A stretch of DNA of 64,000 nucleotides, from the NCBI GenBank assembly GCA_964580185.1, contig CAZOJQ010000005.1, positions 1 through 64,000 on the forward strand, read 5' to 3'. Of the stretch, positions 17,222 through 26,684 are shown one piece after another (the first letter of the stretch is position 1; every line of letters starts with the position of its first letter). The position numbers and the translations under genes are program-made. The DNA is from CAYWWY01 sp964580185. GTDB taxonomy: Bacteria > Thermotogota > Thermotogae > MWEM01. The notes under the pieces are model-generated. The model saw only the letters and a program-made list of their open reading frames with translations, had not been told where the DNA came from and did not search any database.

Positions 17222-18980
17222 TTTTTTTCTTCTGGATATCGATTTGTCAAATCAGCGATGGGAAAAGCGGAATATTACTGAGCTCTTCTCAAAATGGTTG
17301 GGTGGGACGGCTGTTTGTTCCGTTCTTCTTGAAGAGTGTGGTATGGATTATGAACCCTATGATCCGAAAGCCCCGATCATTTTTGGGATTGGCCCCTTCA
17401 GTTCGGTCTTTCCTGTAGCCACGAAGACCGTGGCCCTCTTTCGTTCCCCCCTGACCAATGATTTGGGAGAATCCCATGCCGGTGGAAGGCTAGCCATGGC
17501 CATGTATGGCGCTGGATACCAGATGATCCGTCTGCGGGGTATTTTCCCATCCCTCTCATATATTGTCATCGATGAGGACGAAGTCCACTTCAAAAGGGCC
17601 AACTCTCTTAAAGGTATGTCAGCCTTGGCAACAGAACGGGTGTTGAGGGAAAGGGAAGATTCACAGTTTAAGCGTTCAATCGTTCGAATCGGGCCAGCGG
17701 GAGAACGAAAATCCCCTATCGCGTGCGCAACGGTTGACGCCTCAAGGCATTTCGGACGATTGGGCCTGGGCGGAGTGATGGGGAGTAAAAACCTGAAAGC
17801 GATTGTCGTTTCTGGAGGGCGATACTGGACAATCAACGATCGGAAAGCGATGAACGCCTATTACAAAAAATTATACGATACCGTCGTTCATTCCTCTACC
17901 ATGAAAAAGTACCACAATCTGGGCACCGCAATGAACATCATTCCGATGAGCGCGATCAACGGTCTCCCAACCCGGAATTTTTCTCAAGGATTCTTTGAAT
18001 CAGCGGAACAGATCAGCGGGGAAGCATTTGCTCGTTCATACCTGAGCCAACAAATCGCCTGCGCGCATTGTCAGACTGGTTGTATCCACATGGCAACACT
18101 CCGGGAAATCTATCATCAAGAAGACAACATGGTCAAAACCATAAAAGTTTCCTATGATCACGAGTTGATTTACGCTTGGGGGAGCAATCTGTCCATTCAG
18201 AGTCCTGAGTCGGTCCTGAGCCTTCTCCTATTTGTCGAGAAGCAAGGATGGGACGCCATCAGTATGGGTGTAACGGTAGCATGGGCCGTGGAGGCTTTTC
18301 AGAAAGGGCATATCACTCAGGAAGATACTGACGGACTGGTTCTCAACTTTGGAGACGCAAAGACCTATATGCAAATATTGGAACGAATTCAACACTGTTA
18401 TAACCCATTTTTCCGCAATTTGGAACAAGGGGCAGCATACTGCGCCCGGCAATATGGCGGACAAGATCTTTGCATGACCTTTGGAAAGAATGAAGCCCCG
18501 GGATATATGACCGGTATTTTCGCCTTCGCCGGATACGCAAGCGGTGTCCGACATTCACATTTGGATGCGGCGGGGTATTCTATAGACCAGACCGTTCTTC
18601 AACAGCCTATGGAACTACAACAAGCCAACCGGCGCATGTATGACGAAGCATGTTGGAGAATGATTCTGAATTCGTTGGGCATCTGTCTTTTTGCCCGAAA
18701 TGTCTATACGCCCTCGATCATCAGCGAAGGACTGTCTCTGTTGGGGTTTGATGGCTTTGATGAAGCCCGATTGCTTTCTTTGGGACGATCGATCCACGCA
18801 TTGAAGTATCGGATGAAACGAAAGTGGGGGTTTGATCTGACAAAAGAGAAGCTTCCCGGAAAGCTTACCCAAGTGATGACTAGCACTGGGAAGCTTTCCG
18901 AAGAAGATTATCGGCTCGTTCTGGATCAGTTTGACGCATGGGTGACAGAAGACATCCAACGGTTGGGAGTTCAAACATGA
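17214..18980 (+). CDS. aor: aldehyde:ferredoxin oxidoreductase (tungsten/molybdenum bis-pterin enzyme)
   Basis: A 588-aa AOR-family protein, which oxidises aldehydes to acids (or the reverse) with ferredoxin, using a W or Mo bis-pterin and one 4Fe-4S cluster. Family signatures are the N-terminal domain with a GRLAMAMYGAGYQ stretch, RLGLGGVMGSKNLKAI near residue 188, and CAHCQTGC near residue 286. A fourth ligand candidate is the cysteine in LGICLF near residue 490. Length is near the usual 600. ATG 17214 was chosen over 17187 because GGGGG at 17200-17204 is well spaced. The stop overlaps the ATG of fliQ (ATGA), which is unexpected. Confidence 0.93.
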   Translation: MHDFFLLDIDLSNQRWEKRNITELFSKWLGGTAVCSVLLEECGMDYEPYDPKAPIIFGIGPFSSVFPVATKTVALFRSPLTNDLGESHAGGRLAMAMYGAGYQMIRLRGIFPSLSYIVIDEDEVHFKRANSLKGMSALATERVLREREDSQFKRSIVRIGPAGERKSPIACATVDASRHFGRLGLGGVMGSKNLKAIVVSGGRYWTINDRKAMNAYYKKLYDTVVHSSTMKKYHNLGTAMNIIPMSAINGLPTRNFSQGFFESAEQISGEAFARSYLSQQIACAHCQTGCIHMATLREIYHQEDNMVKTIKVSYDHELIYAWGSNLSIQSPESVLSLLLFVEKQGWDAISMGVTVAWAVEAFQKGHITQEDTDGLVLNFGDAKTYMQILERIQHCYNPFFRNLEQGAAYCARQYGGQDLCMTFGKNEAPGYMTGIFAFAGYASGVRHSHLDAAGYSIDQTVLQQPMELQQANRRMYDEACWRMILNSLGICLFARNVYTPSIISEGLSLLGFDGFDEARLLSLGRSIHALKYRMKRKWGFDLTKEKLPGKLTQVMTSTGKLSEEDYRLVLDQFDAWVTEDIQRLGVQT

Positions 18981-19243
18981 CGATCGAATCCTTTCTGGAT
19001 GTAATCCAGAACGGAGTAATTACCTTCTTGATGGTTGCAGCCCCTGTGTTGCTGCTTAGTTTGGGTGTTGGGCTTTTAATCGGAATCTTCCAAGCCGTAA
19101 CGCAGATCAACGAGCAGACATTGAGCTTTGTGCCCAAAATCCTGGTGGTCTTTTTGAGTATTGCCGTTTTTGGGGGATGGATGCTCCAGATGATGATGGA
19201 TTACTTTATGGATATCATGAATGTATATTTCCCATTGATTTAG
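18977..19243 (+). CDS. fliQ: flagellar biosynthetic protein FliQ
   Basis: An 88-aa export-gate protein with two transmembrane hairpin helices and the conserved GIFQAVTQINEQTLSFVPK segment. FliQ joins FliP and FliR in the type III export gate at the base of the flagellum. The start follows GGGAG at 18965-18969 and overlaps the AOR stop by 4 nt. fliP, normally just upstream, is not present here or elsewhere in the window. Confidence 0.95.
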   Translation: MTIESFLDVIQNGVITFLMVAAPVLLLSLGVGLLIGIFQAVTQINEQTLSFVPKILVVFLSIAVFGGWMLQMMMDYFMDIMNVYFPLI

Positions 19244-19249
19244 GGTCTC

Positions 19250-20032
19250 ATGGAAGCCGAACTGCAGAGTTTTGTCTTGACAAGATTTTTGACCTGGAGC
19301 GCAATTGTATCCAGGCTTTCGGGTTTGTTTCTCTTTGCTCCGTTTTTTGGAGGAAGGTTGATCCCTGGGGCGATCAAACCCCTTGCTGTTTTGGCTCTAT
19401 CGTTCGTCACGCTACCAGTAGTCCCTGATGTGATTCCCATCCAATTGCCAGTATATGTCATCGTCCTGATGAATGTCATGAACTTCACCTTTGGGCTGGC
19501 CGCAGGAATGGTGGCAAGCGTGTTGTTCTATGGTCTTCAATTTGCCGGAGATACCTACGGGTATCAGTTGGGTTTGGCAGCGGCTAGTATCTTTGACCCG
19601 CTGACCGAAGTGGAAAACGTGATCATGGGGCAGTTGATCTATTACATCGGGTTGTTTATTTTTGTCGCGATCAAAGGGCCGATGTATCTTCTCATGGCCA
19701 TTCAAAATAGTTTTCAAAGCATCCCGCCCTTGATGTTGACTATGGATGGTTCGTTCAATCTCCGGTTTTCGGAGATCATGGGAAAAACACTGGAGTTGGG
19801 GATCCAAATCGGGATTCCCATGATTGTTTTCATGCTACTGGTTACATTTGTTTTGGGGATTATGTCCAAGCTTCTCCCTCAGCTGAATGTATTTGTTGTG
19901 GGGATGCCTTTGAAAATGCTTGTGGGCATGTTGATCCTGATCGGGTTGCTTCCAGTGTGGGCTGATATGGTCTTTCACTTCTCCAAGGAGCTGGTTCCGT
20001 GGTTGGAAGAGATCTGGAATACATTCCGCTGA
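19250..20032 (+). CDS. fliR: flagellar biosynthetic protein FliR
   Basis: A 260-aa membrane protein with about six helices. It has the FliR features SRLSGLFLFAPFFGG near residue 22 and the QLNVFVVGMPLKMLVGM region near residue 208. It is a core part of the flagellar type III export gate. It begins 6 nt after fliQ and overlaps flhB by 34 nt. Confidence 0.95.
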   Translation: MEAELQSFVLTRFLTWSAIVSRLSGLFLFAPFFGGRLIPGAIKPLAVLALSFVTLPVVPDVIPIQLPVYVIVLMNVMNFTFGLAAGMVASVLFYGLQFAGDTYGYQLGLAAASIFDPLTEVENVIMGQLIYYIGLFIFVAIKGPMYLLMAIQNSFQSIPPLMLTMDGSFNLRFSEIMGKTLELGIQIGIPMIVFMLLVTFVLGIMSKLLPQLNVFVVGMPLKMLVGMLILIGLLPVWADMVFHFSKELVPWLEEIWNTFR

Positions 20033-21117
20033 AAACGAATCCGTTCGATATTCAGAGGTTTGCCGATCCCGACAAGACGGAAAAAGCAACACCTCGACGG
20101 CGGCAAAAAGCTAGAGAGGAAGGGCAAACCGCTTATTCCAAAGATCTTGCCATGGCAGTTGTGTTCATTGGCCTGTTGGTCGTCCTTTTTTTCCTCGCAG
20201 GGTCATTGGTTAGCAATCTTGGGCAGATCATCTCGTTTTTCTTATCGCTCCCCAATCGCGGCGAACTGGATGATCCTCAGGTGATTTGGGAGTATTTAAC
20301 CATCGAAGGGCAACAGACAGTTCTCCTGGTTTTACTGGCTTTGTTCAGCGGGTTTTTCCTGGCGCTATTCTTGGGGTTCTATCAGACCAAATTGATGATT
20401 TCGCTTAAATCCCTAAAATTTGACCTAAATCGAATTAATCCGATCAGCGGGTTTAAACGGCTTTTTTCTCTGCGATCGGTCGTAGAATTGATGAAAAACC
20501 TGGTGAAACTTGCCATCCTCGGATTCATCGGTTGGGCGTATATCACCGGGTTGTGGGAACAGTTGTTTTTGCTGCCCGATTTTTCCGTAGAGCAGTCTAT
20601 GGGCTTTATGGGACATTCTCTGTTTCAAATGGGGGTGCAGATTGGCGCTGCGTTGCTCGCTTTGGGGTTCTTTGACTTCTTCTATCAGAAGTGGGAATTT
20701 GAACGGAATATCCGAATGTCAAAAAAGGAGGTCAAGGACGAATACAAAGATATCGAAGGGAACCCGGAGATCAAGAGAAAACAGAGAGAGAAGATGCAAG
20801 AAATCTTGAATAAGCGGATGATGCAAGAGGTTCCCTCCGCAACGGTCGTAGTGACCAACCCGACCCACTATGCGGTTGCTTTATTGTTTGAGTTGGAAAA
20901 GATGGATGCCCCCGTTGTTGTTGCCAAAGGAGTCGATCTGATTGCCCAAAGGATCAAAGATATCGCATCAGACCATCATGTTCCCATTATAGAAAATCCC
21001 CCGCTGGCCAAAAGTTTGTACGAAAAGGTAGATATTGGAGAAAGTATTCCGGTCGAACTCTATCAATTGGTGGCCGAGGTGCTGGCGCATGTTTTCAAGA
21101 CTGTGAAGAGCGTTTAG
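19999..21117 (+). CDS. flhB: flagellar biosynthesis protein FlhB
   Basis: A 372-aa export-switch protein. The N-terminal DKTEKATPRRRQKAREEGQ motif is followed by four helices, then the cytoplasmic domain with the self-cleavage site NPTH (residues 287-290). Cleavage there changes substrate specificity from hook to filament proteins. The GTG start at 19999 follows AAGGAG with 8-bp spacing and gives a slightly longer N-terminus than many FlhB proteins. Confidence 0.94.
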   Translation: MVGRDLEYIPLKTNPFDIQRFADPDKTEKATPRRRQKAREEGQTAYSKDLAMAVVFIGLLVVLFFLAGSLVSNLGQIISFFLSLPNRGELDDPQVIWEYLTIEGQQTVLLVLLALFSGFFLALFLGFYQTKLMISLKSLKFDLNRINPISGFKRLFSLRSVVELMKNLVKLAILGFIGWAYITGLWEQLFLLPDFSVEQSMGFMGHSLFQMGVQIGAALLALGFFDFFYQKWEFERNIRMSKKEVKDEYKDIEGNPEIKRKQREKMQEILNKRMMQEVPSATVVVTNPTHYAVALLFELEKMDAPVVVAKGVDLIAQRIKDIASDHHVPIIENPPLAKSLYEKVDIGESIPVELYQLVAEVLAHVFKTVKSV

Positions 21118-21120
21118 GGT

Positions 21121-23214
21121 ATGAAGAATATTGATATTATTGTAGCCATAATGATCGTAGCCATTGTGCTGCTGATGATCCTTCCGGTTCCTGCGGCGCT
21201 TTTGGACCTCTTGCAGATTGCAAATATCACCCTTGCCCTTGTGATCATTCTCTCGACAATGTATGTCCGACAGGCGCTCGAACTATCCTCCTTTCCAAGC
21301 ATCCTCCTTGTCTTGACCTTATTCCGGCTGGCTTTGAACGTTACTTCCACCCGCTTGATCCTTCTTCAAGGCAGAAATTTCGAAGGGACCGTCATCCGGA
21401 CCTTCGGGAACTTTGTCGTGCAAGGAAACTATGTGGTCGGGATCATTGTCTTTTTGATCTTGGTCATCATCCAATTCATCGTCATTACCAAAGGTTCGGA
21501 ACGAATCGCTGAAGTAGCCGCTCGATTTACTCTAGACGCAATGCCCGGAAAGCAGATGAGTGTAGATGCGGATTATAATGCCGGATTGATTACGGAAGAT
21601 GAAGCGAGAAAAAGACGAACCGACATTCGCAGAGAAGCGGACTTTTATGGAGCCATGGATGGAGCCAGCAAGTTTGTTCGAGGGGATGCGATCGCGGGGA
21701 TTATTATTGTTTTTGTTAACATCCTGGGGGGATTAATCATCGGTAGTGTTCAGCAGGGATTGGGGTTCGAGGAAGCAGCCCAGATTTATACGCTGTTAAC
21801 CGTGGGTGATGGTCTTGCAGCTCAAATTCCTGCCTTGTTGATCTCCACCGCAAGCGGTATTCTAGTATCACGCGCAGCTTCCGAATCGAATTTGGGAACC
21901 GATATGATCCGTGAATTGATTCGAGAAAACCGGGTTATGTTCATTACTGGTGGGGTGTTGATCTTTTTGGGCTTGTTTACTCCGCTGCCGTCTTTTTGGA
22001 CCCTTCTATTTGGAGTCGGTTTGATTGTCCTGGCAGTTACTTCTCATAGAAAAACTCCTACACCTGCCGTAGAGATGGCTGGGGGCAAACCTGGCTTGCG
22101 AGGGCCCGAGGCTCCTCCGCCAAGTGGTGAAGGTGCTCCACCCGGTCAGCCTTCCCCTCCATCGATGACATCCGCGGAAGAAGTATCGGAAATTATCCAA
22201 TCCGACACCGTTGAAACCGAGATTGGCTATGGCCTCATTCCTTTGGCTGATCCATCTCAGGGAGGAGACTTGTTGGATCGAATCACGATGATTCGAAAGC
22301 AAATCGCATATGAACTAGGACTTGTATTGAGCCCTATACGCGTACGGGACAGCGTTTTGCTAAAAGGGAACGAATATATGATAAAATTGAAGGGGGCAGA
22401 AGTGGCTCGATATGAGCTATGGCCCAATCGGCTTCTGGCCATCAATCCAGGAACCGCCACAGGGACGCTGGCAGGGATCCCTACATCCGAACCAGCCTTT
22501 CAGCTCGAGGCAGTTTGGATCGATGAAGTACAGAGAGAGAATGCCATCAATCAAGGATACACCGTAGTCGATCCACCCAGTGTCTTTGCCACGCATCTTT
22601 CGGAGATGATCAAAAGAAACGCCCATGAGATTCTGGGGCGGAGAGAAATGGAACTCCTGGTGGAAGGTTTGAAAAAGAAGTTTCCGTCTCTCGTTGATGA
22701 AATTATCCCCGATGCCCTGAAAACGCATGAGATCCGCAGAATTTTGCAGAATCTGCTGCGAGAACGGATTGCGATTCGGAATCTCCCTGTAATATTTGAA
22801 ACCATTGCCGAGAACTTGGATCGAACAAAGGATATCGATTTCTTGGTGGAGTATGTCCGACGGGCTTTAAAGAGACAGATATGCATGGATGCGAAGTCGG
22901 AAGATGGGCAAATCCATGCAGTAGGGATTGAACCAGCCTTGGAGAGGCAATTAGGGGGGATGATCCGTGAAACGGAAGATGAACGGTATTTGGCCATTGA
23001 CCCAAATATGCTTCAATCGATTGTGGATCGATTCTCTCGATCGATGGAAGAAATCATGAGAAAAGGGTTCATGCCTGTGATCATTTGCTCTGGCAGTTTG
23101 AGACCCTATCTGCGAAAAACGATCGAAAGATCCTTGCCCGGAATCATGGTCCTCTCCTATGAAGAGCTAGTGGATGATATTCCATTTCGGATTGAAGCGG
23201 TGGTGTCGGTATGA
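21121..23214 (+). CDS. flhA: flagellar biosynthesis protein FlhA
   Basis: A 697-aa export-gate protein. About eight N-terminal helices are followed by the conserved cytoplasmic loop (GKQMSVDADYNAGLI, then DFYGAMDGASKFVRGDAI), then a large cytoplasmic substrate-docking domain. The linker between the two parts (about residues 320-350) is unusually rich in proline and glycine. It begins 3 nt after flhB and overlaps flhF by 4 nt. Confidence 0.96.
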   Translation: MKNIDIIVAIMIVAIVLLMILPVPAALLDLLQIANITLALVIILSTMYVRQALELSSFPSILLVLTLFRLALNVTSTRLILLQGRNFEGTVIRTFGNFVVQGNYVVGIIVFLILVIIQFIVITKGSERIAEVAARFTLDAMPGKQMSVDADYNAGLITEDEARKRRTDIRREADFYGAMDGASKFVRGDAIAGIIIVFVNILGGLIIGSVQQGLGFEEAAQIYTLLTVGDGLAAQIPALLISTASGILVSRAASESNLGTDMIRELIRENRVMFITGGVLIFLGLFTPLPSFWTLLFGVGLIVLAVTSHRKTPTPAVEMAGGKPGLRGPEAPPPSGEGAPPGQPSPPSMTSAEEVSEIIQSDTVETEIGYGLIPLADPSQGGDLLDRITMIRKQIAYELGLVLSPIRVRDSVLLKGNEYMIKLKGAEVARYELWPNRLLAINPGTATGTLAGIPTSEPAFQLEAVWIDEVQRENAINQGYTVVDPPSVFATHLSEMIKRNAHEILGRREMELLVEGLKKKFPSLVDEIIPDALKTHEIRRILQNLLRERIAIRNLPVIFETIAENLDRTKDIDFLVEYVRRALKRQICMDAKSEDGQIHAVGIEPALERQLGGMIRETEDERYLAIDPNMLQSIVDRFSRSMEEIMRKGFMPVIICSGSLRPYLRKTIERSLPGIMVLSYEELVDDIPFRIEAVVSV

Positions 23215-24497
23215 AAATCAAAAAATACGTAGTTGAAGATATCAAAGACGCCCTCCGCCAAATCAAAAGCGAATTGGGTGAAGATGCTGTCATTCTTCAG
23301 ACCCGGAAGTTTAAGAAAGGGGGTTTTTTGGGTCTGGGGAGCCGATTGATGTATGAAGTGACGGCCGTCGCGGAAGAGAAACGGGCAAATGAATCTTCGA
23401 ATGCCAATCCTCGGGAAAACAAAGAGGAATGGATCGATCGAGAAAAGCTGTATGCCTTAAAGCAAATCCTTGCCAAGAATACTCAGAAGCCCCAGCCGTA
23501 TCCATCCACAAGGCCATCGATTCCTTCCATACCAGAACCCCAGGACAACCATCCCGAACCTGCATCCCCCGGGATGCGGCGAGATGATTTTGCCGATCGC
23601 GAAATCACCCAAATCCGGAAAGATATGATGGAAATGAAACGGTTGATTACAGATATGAGCACCCGAGTCCAAAGCGCTCAATACTTGCCCAATATGCCCG
23701 AAGAGTATCGGAGGATCTACGAAGGGCTACGTAAGCAGGAGATCAACGAAGAAGTATCCAAACGGATCTTGGAATCTCTTCGGATCGTTGTGGGAGAAGG
23801 GGTGAGCAATACATACGAGTATGAAAAAAAATTCGCCGAGTTGATTGCTCCCACCATCAAAACCGATCACCCCATTAGCGAAATACACAAAGGCGACATT
23901 ATCTTTTTCATTGGGCCTACGGGGGTAGGAAAAACCACGACCCTCACAAAGATCGCAGCTATGATGTCTTTAGAAATGAGGAAAAGGGTAGGCATCTTGA
24001 CCATCGATACCTACCGGATTGCCGCAGTGGACCAATTGAAGACCAGCGCCGATATCATGGGCATTCAGGTTGGAGTCGCATATAATCCCAAAGAGTTGAA
24101 ACAACTCCTTGAACGATTCCAGAATTATGACTGTATCCTAGTAGATACGGCTGGCAGAAGTCAATGGAATGACCTTCAGATGTCAGAATTAACGAGTTAT
24201 TTGGAAGTGGTCCGACCCCAGCAGACATACCTCACGTTCGGGATGAATATGAGAATGCAAGATCTTTTCGACGTTGTGGAACGATTTTCTGTCGCGTCGC
24301 CAACCCATCTGGTGTTGACGAAGATGGATGAAACCAATGTATATGGTTCGCTCGTCGAAATATCCCAAATGTATGATTTGCCGATCGCTTTTGTCACAAA
24401 TGGCCAGAGGATTCCCGAAGATATTATGGTTGCTGATTCGAAACGGTTGGGATCCATGATTGTGAAAGAGGTGCTGAAGTATGCCCGATCAGCTTGA
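23211..24497 (+). CDS. flhF: flagellar SRP-type GTPase FlhF
   Basis: A 428-aa GTPase of the SRP family that sets flagellar position and number. The N-terminal KKYVVEDIKDALRQIKSELG region and a low-complexity linker (about residues 60-130) precede the NG domain, with GPTGVGKTT near residue 234, DTYRIAAVDQLK and DTAGRS. It overlaps flhA by 4 nt and flhG by 17 nt. Confidence 0.95.
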   Translation: MKIKKYVVEDIKDALRQIKSELGEDAVILQTRKFKKGGFLGLGSRLMYEVTAVAEEKRANESSNANPRENKEEWIDREKLYALKQILAKNTQKPQPYPSTRPSIPSIPEPQDNHPEPASPGMRRDDFADREITQIRKDMMEMKRLITDMSTRVQSAQYLPNMPEEYRRIYEGLRKQEINEEVSKRILESLRIVVGEGVSNTYEYEKKFAELIAPTIKTDHPISEIHKGDIIFFIGPTGVGKTTTLTKIAAMMSLEMRKRVGILTIDTYRIAAVDQLKTSADIMGIQVGVAYNPKELKQLLERFQNYDCILVDTAGRSQWNDLQMSELTSYLEVVRPQQTYLTFGMNMRMQDLFDVVERFSVASPTHLVLTKMDETNVYGSLVEISQMYDLPIAFVTNGQRIPEDIMVADSKRLGSMIVKEVLKYARSA

Positions 24498-25335
24498 GAC
24501 CTTGATTCGAGCAGTGTCCTCCAAAACCCTGGAAGTGATCTTGGTGGCCAGCGGAAAAGGGGGAGTTGGAAAGAGCATTCTTTCTGCGAACCTGGCTGTA
24601 TCTCTGGCCCGTTCCCAGAAAAATGTCCTCTTGTTCGATGCGGATGCGGGGTTTGCAAATGCAGACATCCTCCTAGGAGTGACAACCCGGAATACCCTCA
24701 AAGACTATCTCATCGGAAAGATGGAACTGAAAGAGGTATTATATCCCACACGGTATGGGGTTTGGCTTTTAAGCAGTGGCACAGATGCCCAAGACTTAAT
24801 GGCTTTTCGAACCGAGTCCAAGCATGAACTCCTTCAAGATTTTTTGGAAATCGCGTACGATATGAATTATGCAGTGGTGGACACAGGGGCCGGATATACC
24901 GAAGAGCTGTATTCCTTTTATTCAGCGGCAGACAAGCTGTTTCTCGTGACAACACCAGAACCGACCGCTTTGATGAATGTATATACCATGGCAAAAATCC
25001 TTGCGAATAAAGGGATCTATCCAAAGCTCTATCTGGTCATGAATCAATCGCGAAATACCATCAAAGATACAAAAGTCTTGGAGCGGTTCAGCTACGTTCT
25101 GGAGAAGTTCGCTGGATGGGAAGTAGAAGACAAGTTTATTCTCAGGTATGATGTCAGTGTTGGGAATAGTGTATTGAAACAAGTTCCTTTGATTGAAGCG
25201 AACAAACACTCTCAACCGGCTCAGGCAATCCTCAGAATTGCTCAGCAAATCGTGACTCGTTCTGAAGATCGCGCAGAACCGGACGAGTCGAAAGGGTTTA
25301 TTTCAAAAGTCAAACGACTCTTTGGGATTAAGTGA
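24481..25335 (+). CDS. flhG: FlhG/YlxH, MinD-like flagellar number ATPase
   Basis: A 284-aa MinD/ParA-type ATPase with the deviant Walker A KGGVGKS (about residues 25-31), the DADAGFANADILLG region, and a C-terminal amphipathic end suited to membrane binding. FlhG works against FlhF to control flagellar number and place. It starts inside flhF. Confidence 0.93.
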   Translation: MPDQLETLIRAVSSKTLEVILVASGKGGVGKSILSANLAVSLARSQKNVLLFDADAGFANADILLGVTTRNTLKDYLIGKMELKEVLYPTRYGVWLLSSGTDAQDLMAFRTESKHELLQDFLEIAYDMNYAVVDTGAGYTEELYSFYSAADKLFLVTTPEPTALMNVYTMAKILANKGIYPKLYLVMNQSRNTIKDTKVLERFSYVLEKFAGWEVEDKFILRYDVSVGNSVLKQVPLIEANKHSQPAQAILRIAQQIVTRSEDRAEPDESKGFISKVKRLFGIK

Positions 25336-25347
25336 GGGTATGGCCAA

Positions 25348-25986
25348 ATGCCCATTCCGGAGCGAATTCAAAGGTTTCTCGCTTACAATAAGTGGAAATC
25401 CTTGATGCAGTCTGGAGACCTTTCGATTCATTGTGTATATGTGGGCAAGTATAAAGAATGGATGGTCTTTGAAGCCGATGAAACACAGCAACCAACCATT
25501 CAGAGTATGAACGATCTTGTTGGATTTAAAGTCTTTTTGCCCTATGGATACATCGAAGGGCAAGGGACAATAACCAAACGGAAATACCCAGAACCATCCG
25601 CCCTAAAGATGAACCCTGTTTTTATCGGAGTCCGCCCCGAGCGCATGCAATTTGCTCAAAAGCGTCGATTCAAACGCTTTTATATGATGAAACCCGCGGT
25701 TTTTATTGCTGAAGGAGTGCGGATTCGCGCAATGCTTCTTGATCTCAGTTTTTATGGAATGGGAGTAATGAGCGACCAACAGATCCTCAGTAACCAAGGG
25801 GTGATTCAGATTCCTGATTATTCGCTGGAGCTGCCCGTGACAAAGTGTCACGAGGCGAAACAGTTTGATTTTTTCTATTATGGCTTTTCCATCCCGTTTT
25901 TGAATCAGGAGTCAAAGAAAAGAATGGCTGATCTTTTGAGTTCTTTTCAAAAAGCATTTCAGGAACATAATCTCAAACTGGGATAA
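25348..25986 (+). CDS. PilZ-domain c-di-GMP receptor
   Basis: A 212-aa protein with a C-terminal PilZ domain: RRFKR (RxxxR) near residue 104 and DLSFYG (DxSxxG) near residue 131, the two motifs that hold c-di-GMP. The N-terminal ~95 residues look like a YcgR-type beta domain but are divergent. The ATG follows GAGGG with 9-bp spacing, 12 nt after flhG. The place in the operon suggests it links c-di-GMP to flagellar function. Confidence 0.8.
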   Translation: MPIPERIQRFLAYNKWKSLMQSGDLSIHCVYVGKYKEWMVFEADETQQPTIQSMNDLVGFKVFLPYGYIEGQGTITKRKYPEPSALKMNPVFIGVRPERMQFAQKRRFKRFYMMKPAVFIAEGVRIRAMLLDLSFYGMGVMSDQQILSNQGVIQIPDYSLELPVTKCHEAKQFDFFYYGFSIPFLNQESKKRMADLLSSFQKAFQEHNLKLG

Positions 25987-25996
25987 GGAGAAGTAG

Positions 25997-26683
25997 ATGT
26001 CCCTATACTCCGTTAAGGTCAATCCCAAAGAGTGTCTCAAACCCGGTAAGCCATTGATTATCAGTATTTCCGATCCTGATTTGAAAGGCACCTACAAAAG
26101 CACCATCTTTGATTTGGACTATACCAATAACCTGATTCGGATCGGAATGCCCAGTTATCAGGGGAGATTTATCCCTGTCCCGAATGGTACGCGCTTATAT
26201 GTGAAGATGATGGACCGAAGTTCCATGTTTGTCTTTCAAAGCGTGAGTATCAATTACGAGAAAGACAAAGATGGATTTCTAGTTGCCTATATTGCCATGC
26301 CCGAAGAGGTTCGCAAAATCCAAAGGCGGCAGTTTGTTCGTGTTCCGATGGTCCGTAGGGGAGAATTTTATCGGGTTCGGGATGACAAAACCTATCCTTT
26401 CGTTTCTCGCGATATCAGCGCCGGAGGGATATTAATCATTAGCAATACTCGATTGGATTTGGGTGAGTTGATTGAGATCCACTTTATTCCCGATGATACG
26501 ATCACATTGAATCAAGTAAAAAGCATTGTGAAACGATTCGGACCACAGATTGACCTGAAACACTGGAGTTACGGAATCCAATTTCAAGAATTGACAAGAA
26601 GCACGGAAGATGAGTTGGTTCGTTTCATTTTCCGATTGGAACAGGAAATCCGGAAGAAAACAGGAAAAAAGGAGGAAGAATAA
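25997..26683 (+). CDS. YcgR/YpfA-like flagellar brake protein (PilZ domain)
   Basis: A 228-aa protein with an N-terminal YcgR-type domain and a C-terminal PilZ domain with RRQFVRV near residue 112 and DISAGG near residue 136; both c-di-GMP motifs are intact. Such proteins bind the motor when c-di-GMP is high and slow rotation. The ATG follows AAGGAGA. Ten nt separate it from the first PilZ gene. Its sequence is only distantly like that protein, so the pair are not simple duplicates. Confidence 0.87.
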   Translation: MSLYSVKVNPKECLKPGKPLIISISDPDLKGTYKSTIFDLDYTNNLIRIGMPSYQGRFIPVPNGTRLYVKMMDRSSMFVFQSVSINYEKDKDGFLVAYIAMPEEVRKIQRRQFVRVPMVRRGEFYRVRDDKTYPFVSRDISAGGILIISNTRLDLGELIEIHFIPDDTITLNQVKSIVKRFGPQIDLKHWSYGIQFQELTRSTEDELVRFIFRLEQEIRKKTGKKEEE

Positions 26684-26684
26684 C

